Assembly: GCA_963746315.1 (NCBI GenBank)
Contig: CAVVAR010000001.1
Coordinates: 186,001-250,000, forward strand
DNA: 64,000 nucleotides
Direction of reading: 5' to 3'
From: Ga0077555 sp963746315
GTDB taxonomy: Bacteria > Pseudomonadota > Alphaproteobacteria > Rhizobiales > Hyphomicrobiaceae
Made by a program: the position numbers and the translations under genes. The notes below the pieces were generated by a model, which did no database searches, had not been told where the DNA came from, and saw only the letters and a list, made by a program, of their open reading frames with translations. Position 1 is the first letter of the stretch. Each line of letters begins with the position of its first letter. Positions 56,307 to 64,000 of this stretch are shown here, one piece after another.

Positions 56307-57273
56307 ATGATCGGCATCCATCCTGATTGTCCTCCGAGTGTCGCGCTTCTCGCCGACCATCTCGATGCTGCGCTGGCCGCCGGCGAAGACTTGATGGCTG
56401 CGTCGCTCCCGGCTCGCGCGGATCTCGACGAGATCGATTGCGAAGCCGCTCCGGAGGCGCTCGACGCCTTCGTGAGGCGTTTGCAGCAGCTCGAGTCGTC
56501 GCTGCTGCTTCGCGTTCTCCATGCGCGGCGGCTGGCTGTAGAGATCGGTCGGGCCGATACCTCGCTGAAGGCAATCGGCGCCTTGTTCCGCGCACAGACG
56601 GAGGCGCTGCACGAGCTGATCCTGCGGGCCGGGCGTACGCCCGAGGGCGGCCTGGTCCGTGCCGGCGACAGCCATGCCTATTTGAGATCGCGCGGTCTAA
56701 TCGCGCCGGAGGCGGCTGCGCCATCTCCGTTCGAGAGCCTTGCGGTCAGCGAGGGATTCCGGGTCGGCGGCGTGGGTGTGCTCAGCCAGAATTCTCGACC
56801 TCGTTTCGTCCGTCCTGGATCTGCTCGATGCACGCTTCGGGCTCTACGCTCCCGATCTGGCAGATGAGACTGCACCAACTCCCGTGGAGCACGGACCCGT
56901 GGCCCTCGCTGGTGCCGATGGCGAGCCGCTCTCGCTCAACGCCGTGATTGCTGCCGTAACGGGCAAGGAGGCGGCCTCTGAGCGCCCGGCCGGGCTCGAC
57001 GAGCCGGCGACGGCGGTCGCCGGGATGCCTGTCGACGACGGGACAGCCGTCAAAAAGGTGAGGGCCGCGGAAGCGGAGGCTGCGAAATCCGACAAGGCAC
57101 CCAGCATTGAACTCGAGCAGGCGAAGCCGGCCGTCGCCGCAGCAGAGGCGAGTGACGGTGCGACCGGCACGATGTCTGACACTGCCGGTGCCGCGACGGC
57201 CCGAGATGAGAAGTCCTCAGGCGGGACCCGCTCACTGGTTTCTCTCGTCGCGGAAGTTGGGCCGCAGCCCTGA
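56307..57273 (+). pseudogene. Hypothetical gene, apparently frameshifted
   Basis: From ATG 56307 the frame encodes a helical protein (LDAALAAGEDLMAASLPARA, VLHARRLAVEIGRADTSLKA, LHELILRAGRTPEGGLVRAG). It stops making sense at GVGVLSQ near 56787. The next frame continues sensibly (ARILDLVSSVLDLLDARFGL and an Ala-rich tail) to 57273. Deleting one base around 56776-56792 joins them into 321 residues. The identity is unknown. It may be real decay, a base-calling error, or two overlapping short genes. Confidence 0.55.
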
Positions 57274-57509
57274 GCCAGGGCGGGAAGCCCCGGCCCCCAT
57301 GCCTTCCTAGCATGCCGTATTGCAACGCCGTCGGATGTGCCCGGCTTCCTGCCAGTGCATGGTGTTTGCTTTTCCTGTGACGGCGCGGCAGTGTGTGCCG
57401 CTGCTTGGGGGGCCTCGTCGCTTGACTGGGTCAGTCACTGCCGCCGTGGTCGCCGATAGCGACGGACGGGGGCGGCGAGCAGACGGTTTTGGGCGAGCAG
57501 ACGAGTTCT

Positions 57510-58613
57510 ATGCCTCTGCATCATATTGTGGGCCGCTCAGGCGGCGCTCAGGCCAAGTCCGGCTATCCCCCGAGTGTCGGGGGCGCCGCGCGTTCACCGG
57601 CGGTTTCGGAGCTGGGCCGGGACGAGCACTTGGTCCTGTTCGCCACGGCGGCGCACCGGGCCGTGAGTGACGGCGCCTGGATCGTGCCCATTCACGGCCG
57701 GGTCTTCCGGCCGCCGGATGGCCGTGCCGCCAAGGCTGCGCTGGCGATCGCGCTGAAGACCGGCTTCGGCGTCAGTCCCGATCATCTCAGCCGGATCGTT
57801 TTCGACGAGCGCTGTGCGCTGATGCTCGGCGACAACTGCCAGGATCGACGCATCGTGGTGACGGTCGCCGGCGCCGACTTCCAACTGGCGCCGACCGATC
57901 GATACGGCCAATTCCGGGGCACGATCCTGATCCCGGATGCCTTGGTGGCCGAGCATGCGAAGCCGGGTGGGCTCGAAATTTCAGCCCGTCTTGCCGCACG
58001 CGATCACCGACGTTTCACGTCGAATGCTCTGTTGGTCGGCCCGGAGGGGCTTGCGGTCATTTCCGACATCGACGACACCGTGAAAATCACGCACGTCGCC
58101 AGCCGGCGACGGATGATGGCACTGACCTTTCTCGAGGCATTCGAGGCGGTCAGGGGGATGGCTGAGCGCTATCGGGCCTGGAGCGCCGAGGGTGTCTCGT
58201 TGCATTTCATCTCGTCGAGTCCCTGGCCGCTCTACGAGCCGCTGGCAGCGTTTCTCGCCGAGGCCGGCTTTCCGCCCGCCACGATCACACTCAAAAACGT
58301 GGCGTTGAAGGATCGCTCGATCCGCAATCTGCTGGCCAAAGCGACCAAGACCAAGCCGCTCGCAATCGATGCCATCCTGACCGATTTTCCTCAACGACGG
58401 TTCGTGTTGATCGGGGATAGCGCGGAGGACGACGCCGAGATCTACGCCGATGCGGCGCGCCGACACGGTTCACAGATCAAACGCATCCTCATTCGGGATT
58501 GCGGCGGGCGGCGGACAGGCGCCGAGCGTGCGAGGAAGGCGCTCAGTGATCTCGATCCGGGAGCTTGGCGCATTTTCGAGCGGGCGGACGAACTGCCCGC
58601 GTCGCTGGCTTAA
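57510..58613 (+). CDS. APP1-like phosphatidate phosphatase domain protein
   Basis: The 367-residue protein carries the APP1 catalytic (DUF2183) domain: D186-x-D-x-T190 in VISDIDDTVKITHV, FISSSPWPLYEPLAAFLAEA and IGDSAEDDAEIYADAAR. These are HAD-type motifs; yeast App1 dephosphorylates phosphatidate. The N-terminal 175 residues form a beta-rich domain often seen in front of bacterial APP1 domains. No signal peptide or membrane helix. ATG 57510 is preferred over a TTG at 57489. Confidence 0.88.
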   Translation: MPLHHIVGRSGGAQAKSGYPPSVGGAARSPAVSELGRDEHLVLFATAAHRAVSDGAWIVPIHGRVFRPPDGRAAKAALAIALKTGFGVSPDHLSRIVFDERCALMLGDNCQDRRIVVTVAGADFQLAPTDRYGQFRGTILIPDALVAEHAKPGGLEISARLAARDHRRFTSNALLVGPEGLAVISDIDDTVKITHVASRRRMMALTFLEAFEAVRGMAERYRAWSAEGVSLHFISSSPWPLYEPLAAFLAEAGFPPATITLKNVALKDRSIRNLLAKATKTKPLAIDAILTDFPQRRFVLIGDSAEDDAEIYADAARRHGSQIKRILIRDCGGRRTGAERARKALSDLDPGAWRIFERADELPASLA

Positions 58614-58642
58614 GTCATTGCCAAAGTCCGGGGCATGGCGCC

Positions 58643-61459
58643 TCAGGCGGCGGAGGCGCTGCCAGTCCTTGCGACGGCCGTGCGCTTGTGGGGCTCGGGA
58701 GCTACGTCCTGGGGCATGTCCCCGACGTCCAGCGGAGCGGTCAATTTCCAGACGACCCCGGCGGTGTCGATGCGATACTCGCTCGTGCCGCCGACCAGGC
58801 TGGCCGCGATCCGTTCCAGCAACGTGCGACCGAAGCCGGAGGGAGCGGGTTGGCTCACCGGTCTGCCCGGCACCTCGATCCAGGTCAGGTTGAAGAGAGG
58901 ACCGCCATCGCTTTGCCGCAGCGACCATTCGACCTCCAGGCGGCCGCCGCTCGCGCTGAGGGCGCCATACTTCGCCGCGTTGGTCGCCAGCTCGTGGATC
59001 GCGAGGCCGACGCTCTGCGCGACCGACGGTGTCAGCGAAATGGACGGCCCCGATGTTGCGACATTGAGCGGATTGAGTGGGCCGAACGGCTCGAGATGGG
59101 TGGCAACGAGGTCGCTCAGGCAGGCCCCCTGCCAATTGCCACGAACCAGCAAGTCGTGCGACAGGGCAAGACCCTGCAACCGTTCGGTGAACGCCCGCAC
59201 CTCGGGATTGACCGCCTTCGCGGACAACGTTCGGCGGGCGATCGACTGGATGACCGACAGTAGATTTTTGGTCCTGTGGCTCAGCTCGCGCATCACGACC
59301 TCGAGGTGATGCTCGCGCTGTTTCAGGTCGGAGATGTCCTCGTTGACGCCGACCCATTCGACGACGGCGCCGGCGGGATCGCGCAGGGGGACACCTCGGG
59401 CGCGGGTCCAGCGATATTCACCGCTGACATGGCGTACGCGATAGGCCACATCGTAATTGGCGCTCGATGCGATGGCGACCTGCCACGCGGATGCGACGTG
59501 GTCGCGGTCGTCGGGATGGACAGCATCGAGCCAGCCATTGCCGCGCCATTCGTTTAACGTCTGGCCGGTGAACGCACGCCACGTCGGCGAATCGTTGACG
59601 ATCGCGCCATCCGGGGTGGCGGACCACTCGATCTGCGCTGATGCCTCGACCAGTGCCTGGTATTTGGCCTTGGCCGCTTCCAGCTCGTGCGCGCGCTCGA
59701 GGCTGCGCTCCTCGGCGAGGGCCCGGTCGGTGACGTCAGCGACGATGTTGACCAGGGTCCATGGCCGACCGTCGGGGCGCCGTGCCGTGACCTGCCCGCG
59801 TCCGGCGACGTGGCGCACCGAGCCATCGGGACGGACTATCCGGTATTCGGCGTCAATCTCGTCCTGGGTTTCAACCAGGGCGTGATAGTGGTCGAGGAGA
59901 TGCCGGTCGGCGGGGTGAATGACCGACCTGAGCTCGTCGCCGGTGGTGCCGATAAATCCTTTGCCCGCAGGGATCGACAGGCCAAACAGCTCGATCGCCT
60001 CAGGCGACCAGGTTCGCGTCCGCTCGACGAAGTCGGTTTCCCAGCTTCCCATACGCCCGACCTTCAGGGCTGTCTTGTAGCGTGCCTCGTCCGCTCTGAG
60101 CGTCTCCTCGGCGCGGCGCCGGAAGGTGATATTCTGGCCGGTCCCGCGATAGCCGATGAAACGACCGCTCGCATCGAACACGGGATCGCCGCTCGCGGTC
60201 ATCCAGATCACCTCCCCGCGCTCGCTGACGCGGCGATACTCGAAATTGCGGAACGGCTCGTGGCGCTCGAGCGTGGCGCGGTGCTCGGCCCACTGCTCCT
60301 CGCTGACACCGATGGCGGGCAGCTCCCAACGGGCCTTGCCGATGTGCGAGGCGACGCTGGAGCCGGCGAGGCCAGCCACCGAGGACGAGAACTCGGTGAA
60401 GCGGAGATGCTCGTCCTGCTCCCAGTACCAATCCGACGACAGCGAGACGAGGGCTCGAAAGCGGGCCTCGCTATCGCGTAATTCCTGCTCGATGTGCGTC
60501 CTCTGCGCCTCGCCGCGAATCCGATCGACGGCGAAGCCAAGCTGCCGGCCGATGGTCATGCCGATTTCCACCTCGAGCGGCGAGAACTGGTGGGGACGAT
60601 CGACGTAAGCCATGAACTTGCCGACGAGGCGGCCGGCATTGACGAGGGGGAAGAAGGCCAGAGCGCGGATCGCCTCGGCGCGGACCGCCGTCCGCAAGGA
60701 TTTCTCGAAATCGGCCGTTTCCACGTCGGTAATCAGTATCGGCACTGGTGCGGACTCGTCCGGTGACCATGGCGAGTGGCCGTCGGCCACGCGCCGATAG
60801 GGCTCGGACAGGCCCGACGAGGCGACAAACCGCATCCGGCCGGCGTCATCGAGCAGGAGGATCGCGGCGCGGTCGCACGGCAGGGCCGTCCTGATGGCCG
60901 CCAGGGTCGAGCTGTAGGCCAGCTCCAGCGTCCCCGCGTTGTGAAGCTCGTCGGTCAGGCGGTGCAATGCGGCCTGCTCGGCCATGCGCTTCATCAACGA
61001 CTGCTCTACCTCCTTCTGAGCCGAGATATCGACCAACATGTTGACGCCGCCGATGAGCGTACCGTCGGCGTCGAACAATGGAGTCGGGCAGGCAAGGAAG
61101 GGGATGCGTGTGCCGTCGGGGCGCTCGGCGATGGCCTCAATGCCACGAACCGGCCGTCGCTCGCGAATGGCGATGGCCATCGGGTAGAGATCGTGCGCGA
61201 GAGGGGTGCCGTCCGGTTGATAGAGGCGCCAAGAACCGCACCACTCGGCGGTCCCGAGCTCCGGTGCCGCTCCCCACAATGCAACCGCCGCGGTATTGTA
61301 TCCGGTCAGCCGGCCTGCGGCGTCGACCGTGTAGATCGGGGTCGCGACGGCATTCAGGATCATGTCGGTTGGAATTGCGGCCGCCGCAGCGGAAGCAGCG
61401 TCGGACGCCGTGTCAACCTCGAGCGGCGGTGGCACCTTGCCAGTCGTTCGGATCATCAT
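58643..61459 (-). CDS. HWE-family sensor histidine kinase with four PAS domains and a GAF domain
   Basis: The 938-residue protein lacks membrane helices and should be cytosolic. Order: PAS (about 30-150), GAF (about 160-315), PAS (330-450), PAS (455-580), PAS (595-715), then the HWE kinase domain with H728 (ELSHRTKNLLSVIQSIARRT), N-box HELATNAAKYGALS (N827) and W860-x-E862 (TWIEVPG). HWE kinases phosphorylate response regulators and are common in alphaproteobacteria with light, redox or nutrient sensors. No response-regulator gene is adjacent. The start at 61459 (MMIRTTGK) is a choice; an in-frame ATG at 61579 is possible. Confidence 0.93.
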   Translation of the reverse strand: MMIRTTGKVPPPLEVDTASDAASAAAAAIPTDMILNAVATPIYTVDAAGRLTGYNTAAVALWGAAPELGTAEWCGSWRLYQPDGTPLAHDLYPMAIAIRERRPVRGIEAIAERPDGTRIPFLACPTPLFDADGTLIGGVNMLVDISAQKEVEQSLMKRMAEQAALHRLTDELHNAGTLELAYSSTLAAIRTALPCDRAAILLLDDAGRMRFVASSGLSEPYRRVADGHSPWSPDESAPVPILITDVETADFEKSLRTAVRAEAIRALAFFPLVNAGRLVGKFMAYVDRPHQFSPLEVEIGMTIGRQLGFAVDRIRGEAQRTHIEQELRDSEARFRALVSLSSDWYWEQDEHLRFTEFSSSVAGLAGSSVASHIGKARWELPAIGVSEEQWAEHRATLERHEPFRNFEYRRVSERGEVIWMTASGDPVFDASGRFIGYRGTGQNITFRRRAEETLRADEARYKTALKVGRMGSWETDFVERTRTWSPEAIELFGLSIPAGKGFIGTTGDELRSVIHPADRHLLDHYHALVETQDEIDAEYRIVRPDGSVRHVAGRGQVTARRPDGRPWTLVNIVADVTDRALAEERSLERAHELEAAKAKYQALVEASAQIEWSATPDGAIVNDSPTWRAFTGQTLNEWRGNGWLDAVHPDDRDHVASAWQVAIASSANYDVAYRVRHVSGEYRWTRARGVPLRDPAGAVVEWVGVNEDISDLKQREHHLEVVMRELSHRTKNLLSVIQSIARRTLSAKAVNPEVRAFTERLQGLALSHDLLVRGNWQGACLSDLVATHLEPFGPLNPLNVATSGPSISLTPSVAQSVGLAIHELATNAAKYGALSASGGRLEVEWSLRQSDGGPLFNLTWIEVPGRPVSQPAPSGFGRTLLERIAASLVGGTSEYRIDTAGVVWKLTAPLDVGDMPQDVAPEPHKRTAVARTGSASAA

Positions 61460-61705
61460 CCGTCTCTGGGGTGGTTGGGAGGGCGCAGCCAGACCCACGG
61501 CCGCTCGTACCCCCCACAACGCGCTGGGCTCCGCCTGGTTCCATTGCCTTCGCGCCCACCCGCGCCAGTGCCGCTCCATGGACAGAGGAAAAAGACCGGA
61601 CGCGGGCCTGTGCTATCTCAAGCTCTGCGAGTTCGAGGCGTCTTGTCAGCGCTTCGAATTCGGCCTCTCATTCGGCAGCCTTGTGAGCCACCAAAAGGAG
61701 CAATC

Positions 61706-62353
61706 ATGCAGAGCGAGTTGAACCGTGCGCTGGCGGATACGCTCTACCGGGCGGCGGTGGTTCCTGTACTCACTCTCGAGACCGTCGAGGATGGCGTCGA
61801 GGTCGCGCGGGCGCTCGCACGGGGCGGGCTCGACCTGATCGAGGTGACGCTCAGGACGCCCGTGGCGCTCGAGGCAATCCGGCAAATCCGGCTACAGGTT
61901 CCGCAGACGCGGGTCGGAGCCGGCACCGTGCTCGATCCCGACCAGGCGCAGCAGGCGATCGCGGCGGGCGCGCGGTTCATCGTGTCGCCGGGGATGACGC
62001 CGCGGCTGATCGAGGCGGCACAGGTGTGGCCGGTGCCGTTCCTGCCGGGCGCGGTGACGGCGAGCGAGGCGATGGCGCTATCCGATCTCGGCTACCAGTG
62101 CCTCAAGTTCTTTCCGGCCGAGGCGGCCGGTGGGGCGCCCGCGCTGAAAGCCCTGGCAGCACCTCTGGGCGGGATCTCGTTCTGTCCGACCGGTGGCATC
62201 GATCTCGACAACGCTGCCGACTATCTGGCGCTGCCGAACGTGGTTGCGGTCGGCGGGTCGTGGGTGGTGCCGCGCAACGTCGTGGTCGAGCAGCAGTGGC
62301 AGACAATTACGGTTCTCGCCGAGCAGGCCGTGGGGTTGAGGCGACGGAGGTGA
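61706..62353 (+). CDS. eda: 2-keto-3-deoxy-6-phosphogluconate aldolase
   Basis: The 215-residue class I aldolase splits KDPG to pyruvate and glyceraldehyde 3-phosphate in the Entner-Doudoroff path. The Schiff-base lysine is K134 in YQCLKFFPAEAAGG and the acid residue E46 is in LIEVTLRTP. AAAGGAG lies 5 bases before the ATG. The open frame upstream is antisense to the kinase gene and not coding. It does not lie beside edd or zwf. Confidence 0.93.
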   Translation: MQSELNRALADTLYRAAVVPVLTLETVEDGVEVARALARGGLDLIEVTLRTPVALEAIRQIRLQVPQTRVGAGTVLDPDQAQQAIAAGARFIVSPGMTPRLIEAAQVWPVPFLPGAVTASEAMALSDLGYQCLKFFPAEAAGGAPALKALAAPLGGISFCPTGGIDLDNAADYLALPNVVAVGGSWVVPRNVVVEQQWQTITVLAEQAVGLRRRR

Positions 62354-62398
62354 GCTGCCGTCGCCAAGCTATCTGGCCGCTGGCGCAGGGACCCTGAT

Positions 62399-63397
62399 TT
62401 ACATCATCCGATCTTCCGGCGGCACCAGGAAACGGGGAGGGTCGCCAGCGAGGACGCGCCGAATGTTCTCGGCGGCGCGGGTGAGCGCCACGTCACGCCA
62501 TCCGGCTGCAGATGCGGAGTTGTGCGGCGAGGCGATGACGTTCGGCAACTCCGTGAAGGGATGGCCCATCGCGAAGCGGCCGTGGCGCACCGGCTCGATC
62601 CACCAGGCGTCGATACAGGTGGTGAACGCTGGGTGAGCCTGGAGATGGGCGTAAAGTGCCGCCTCGTCCACGATCTCGCCTCGCGCCAGGTTGACGAGAA
62701 CGGCGTCGGGCTTCATGAGGCCGAGCTCGCGGGCGCCGATCCGGCCTTCGGAGGCTGGGGTGAGCGGCAGGCTCAGGATCAGCACGTCCGCGGCGGCCAA
62801 TAGCGTGTCGAGGTCGGCCTCGGAGCCGATCCAGTCGACGGGCTCATCGGTGGCGCCGCGCCGGTTGATGGCGTTAACCTTGGCGCCAAGCGCTCGCATC
62901 AGTCGGGCCGTTGCGACGCCGATGCCGCCGAAGCCCAGAATGCCGACGGTGGCGCCCGCCAGCATGCGGTTGAGGCGGAACTGGTCGAAGTTTCCGCTGG
63001 CGAGCTTGGCGTTCTCGATGAACAGGCGCTTGAGAGCGGCCAGCGTCATGGCGAGGGCGTGCTCGGCCATGGGCTCGGCGTAGGCGCCGCCGTTGTTGGC
63101 GATAGGTACATCCGCGGGCAGGTCGGCGAGGGGGATGTAGTCGACCCCGGCGGTGACGAACTGGATCAGCCGGACCTTGCGAATGAGGGTGGCCTCACCT
63201 GGATGGAGCTCTTTGGCGGTATTCCGGGCCAGGATGACGTCGGCGGCGGCAAGGGCCGCTGCGCGATCGGCCTGCGACAAATCGGCAAGGTAGGCGATCT
63301 CGGCCGTGGGGCCGAGGGTTCGCTCGATGACGGCGCGGCCATGGGCTCCGGGCTCCAGGGTGACCAGAAGCTTGGGTCTATTGGGAAAGTTGGTCAT
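62399..63397 (-). CDS. D-isomer 2-hydroxyacid dehydrogenase family protein
   Basis: The 332-residue protein has the NAD-binding motif GILGFGGIGVATARLM, catalytic R in VNLARGEIVDEAALY, E in IDAWWIEP and H in ASPHNSASAAGW. It reduces a 2-keto acid (or oxidises a 2-hydroxy acid) with NAD(P)H; the substrate is unclear. Compared with serA it is shorter and lacks the ACT domain. GAGGAG precedes ATG 63397. It is divergent from the atp operon. Confidence 0.88.
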   Translation of the reverse strand: MTNFPNRPKLLVTLEPGAHGRAVIERTLGPTAEIAYLADLSQADRAAALAAADVILARNTAKELHPGEATLIRKVRLIQFVTAGVDYIPLADLPADVPIANNGGAYAEPMAEHALAMTLAALKRLFIENAKLASGNFDQFRLNRMLAGATVGILGFGGIGVATARLMRALGAKVNAINRRGATDEPVDWIGSEADLDTLLAAADVLILSLPLTPASEGRIGARELGLMKPDAVLVNLARGEIVDEAALYAHLQAHPAFTTCIDAWWIEPVRHGRFAMGHPFTELPNVIASPHNSASAAGWRDVALTRAAENIRRVLAGDPPRFLVPPEDRMM

Positions 63398-63609
63398 TTT
63401 CTGCGCTCCTCGGCCGGCTCTGCGGGGGCAGTTAACAGCCTTTCGCGCTCGGAACGAGCCTTGTCTCGGGGCGGACGAGGCGCGATGCGGCAACCCGCCC
63501 TGTGGACATAAGGTTGAAGCTTGTCCGGCTGCATGCTAACTCGGCGCGCGATCCAGGTTGAGAGGCCATGCGGTGAACCCGTATGGTCTGGCTTGGGTCG
63601 TCTCCTCCC

Positions 63610-63615
63610 TATACT
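63610..63615 (+). promoter_or_regulatory. Putative -10 box upstream of atpH
   Basis: TATACT in the divergent spacer lies 97 bases before atpH. A matching -35 at 17 bases is not evident. It is the best AT-rich hexamer in the gap. Confidence 0.3.
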
Positions 63616-63711
63616 TGGGCACCCGCACCCGGGTTGCCAGCCAGGCGACGGCTTGTTCAGGCCGGGAGCCGACCCGGCGGTCCCAGACAATTCGGCGAGA
63701 GCGAGAGCGAC

Positions 63712-64000
63712 GTGGCGACAGACGAACCCATCATGGCAACCGTGGCCGGACGCTATGCGTCGGCGCTATTCGAGCTCGCCAAGGACGAGCGACAGCTCGA
63801 GGCGGTCGAGAAGGACATGGTTTCTCTCGAGGGTATGCTGAAGGACAGCAGCGACCTCGTACGGATGGTGCGCAGCCCGGTCATCTCGGCCGAGGCGCAG
63901 GCCAAGGCCATCGGGGCGATTGCTGCCAGCGCCGGCTTCTCGGGTCTCAGCAGCAACTTTCTGCAGCTTCTCGCCAAGAGCCGGCGCCTCTTCGCGCTCG
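63712..64000 (+). CDS. atpH: ATP synthase F1 subunit delta, 5' part
   Basis: The reading frame starting with GTG at 63712 gives VATDEPIMATVAGRYASALF, then ELAKDERQLEAVEKDMVSLE, the standard AtpH N-terminus, and stays open to the window edge. Typical alphaproteobacterial AtpH proteins have 6-15 residues before the VAGRYA motif, which supports the GTG over the internal ATG at 63733. Subunit delta links F1 to F0. The rest of atpAGDC should follow. Confidence 0.93.
   Translation, partial: MATDEPIMATVAGRYASALFELAKDERQLEAVEKDMVSLEGMLKDSSDLVRMVRSPVISAEAQAKAIGAIAASAGFSGLSSNFLQLLAKSRRLFAL

Overview
The window is GC-rich, densely packed chromosomal DNA with no plasmid or phage core genes. It is most likely from an alphaproteobacterium, probably Hyphomicrobiales or a close relative. 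Evidence: short-form PurL, the alphaproteobacterial serC type, a monothiol glutaredoxin next to BolA, a single-cluster QueC, an HWE-family histidine kinase, DUF1127 and TfoX_N small proteins, and an atp operon starting with atpH. The species cannot be fixed from sequence alone.

Layout. 1-1775: a phytanoyl-CoA-dioxygenase-like gene overlapping a truncated DHA2 drug exporter. 1776-4798: a repeat-rich spacer and an islet of three orphan envelope or secreted proteins, bracketed by inverted copies of a 31-bp repeat. 4799-9613: pepP, a DUF1127 protein, prmA and a TMEM143/DUF3754-like gene. 9860-12737: serC-serA. 12952-14601: an SPFH/NfeD pair split by a double palindrome. 14748-16903: chrB-chrA-type chromate genes. 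16944-20277: fatty acid hydroxylase-like, class II aldolase-like, GST and trmO. 20306-24215: pqiA-like, grxD, bolA, lipid kinase and PAP2 phosphatase. 24384-28002: a serine esterase/beta-lactamase-like gene and an unusual DUF1963 protein. 28230-33650: purL, an mct-like CoA transferase, a HesB/IscA protein, DUF924 and TfoX_N.

From 33909 on: a secreted repeat protein, an amidase, a TRAP transporter (dctPQM), an LLM monooxygenase, a marR-emrA-emrB operon whose emrB is frameshifted, a GT51/transpeptidase protein, two DMT exporters, a UxaA-type dehydratase, a second PhyH dioxygenase, queC, recA, an AsnC regulator, an APP1-like phosphatase, a 938-residue multi-PAS histidine kinase, KDPG aldolase, a 2-hydroxyacid dehydrogenase, and the first 289 bases of atpH.

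The most distinctive signal is non-coding. Three intergenic sites (13932, 21550, 33071) carry the same architecture: two 75-79 bp imperfect palindromes bounded by CTAGTG/CACTAG and separated by exactly 13 bp. The arms differ between copies but keep base-pairing. A fourth, related double palindrome lies at 24212. At two sites the upstream gene's stop codon lies inside the element's first CTAG. Three genes carry apparent +1 frameshifts, which may be real decay or base-calling errors. Gene order suggests that purL, bolA and grxD, often adjacent in related bacteria, are separated here by an inserted block.
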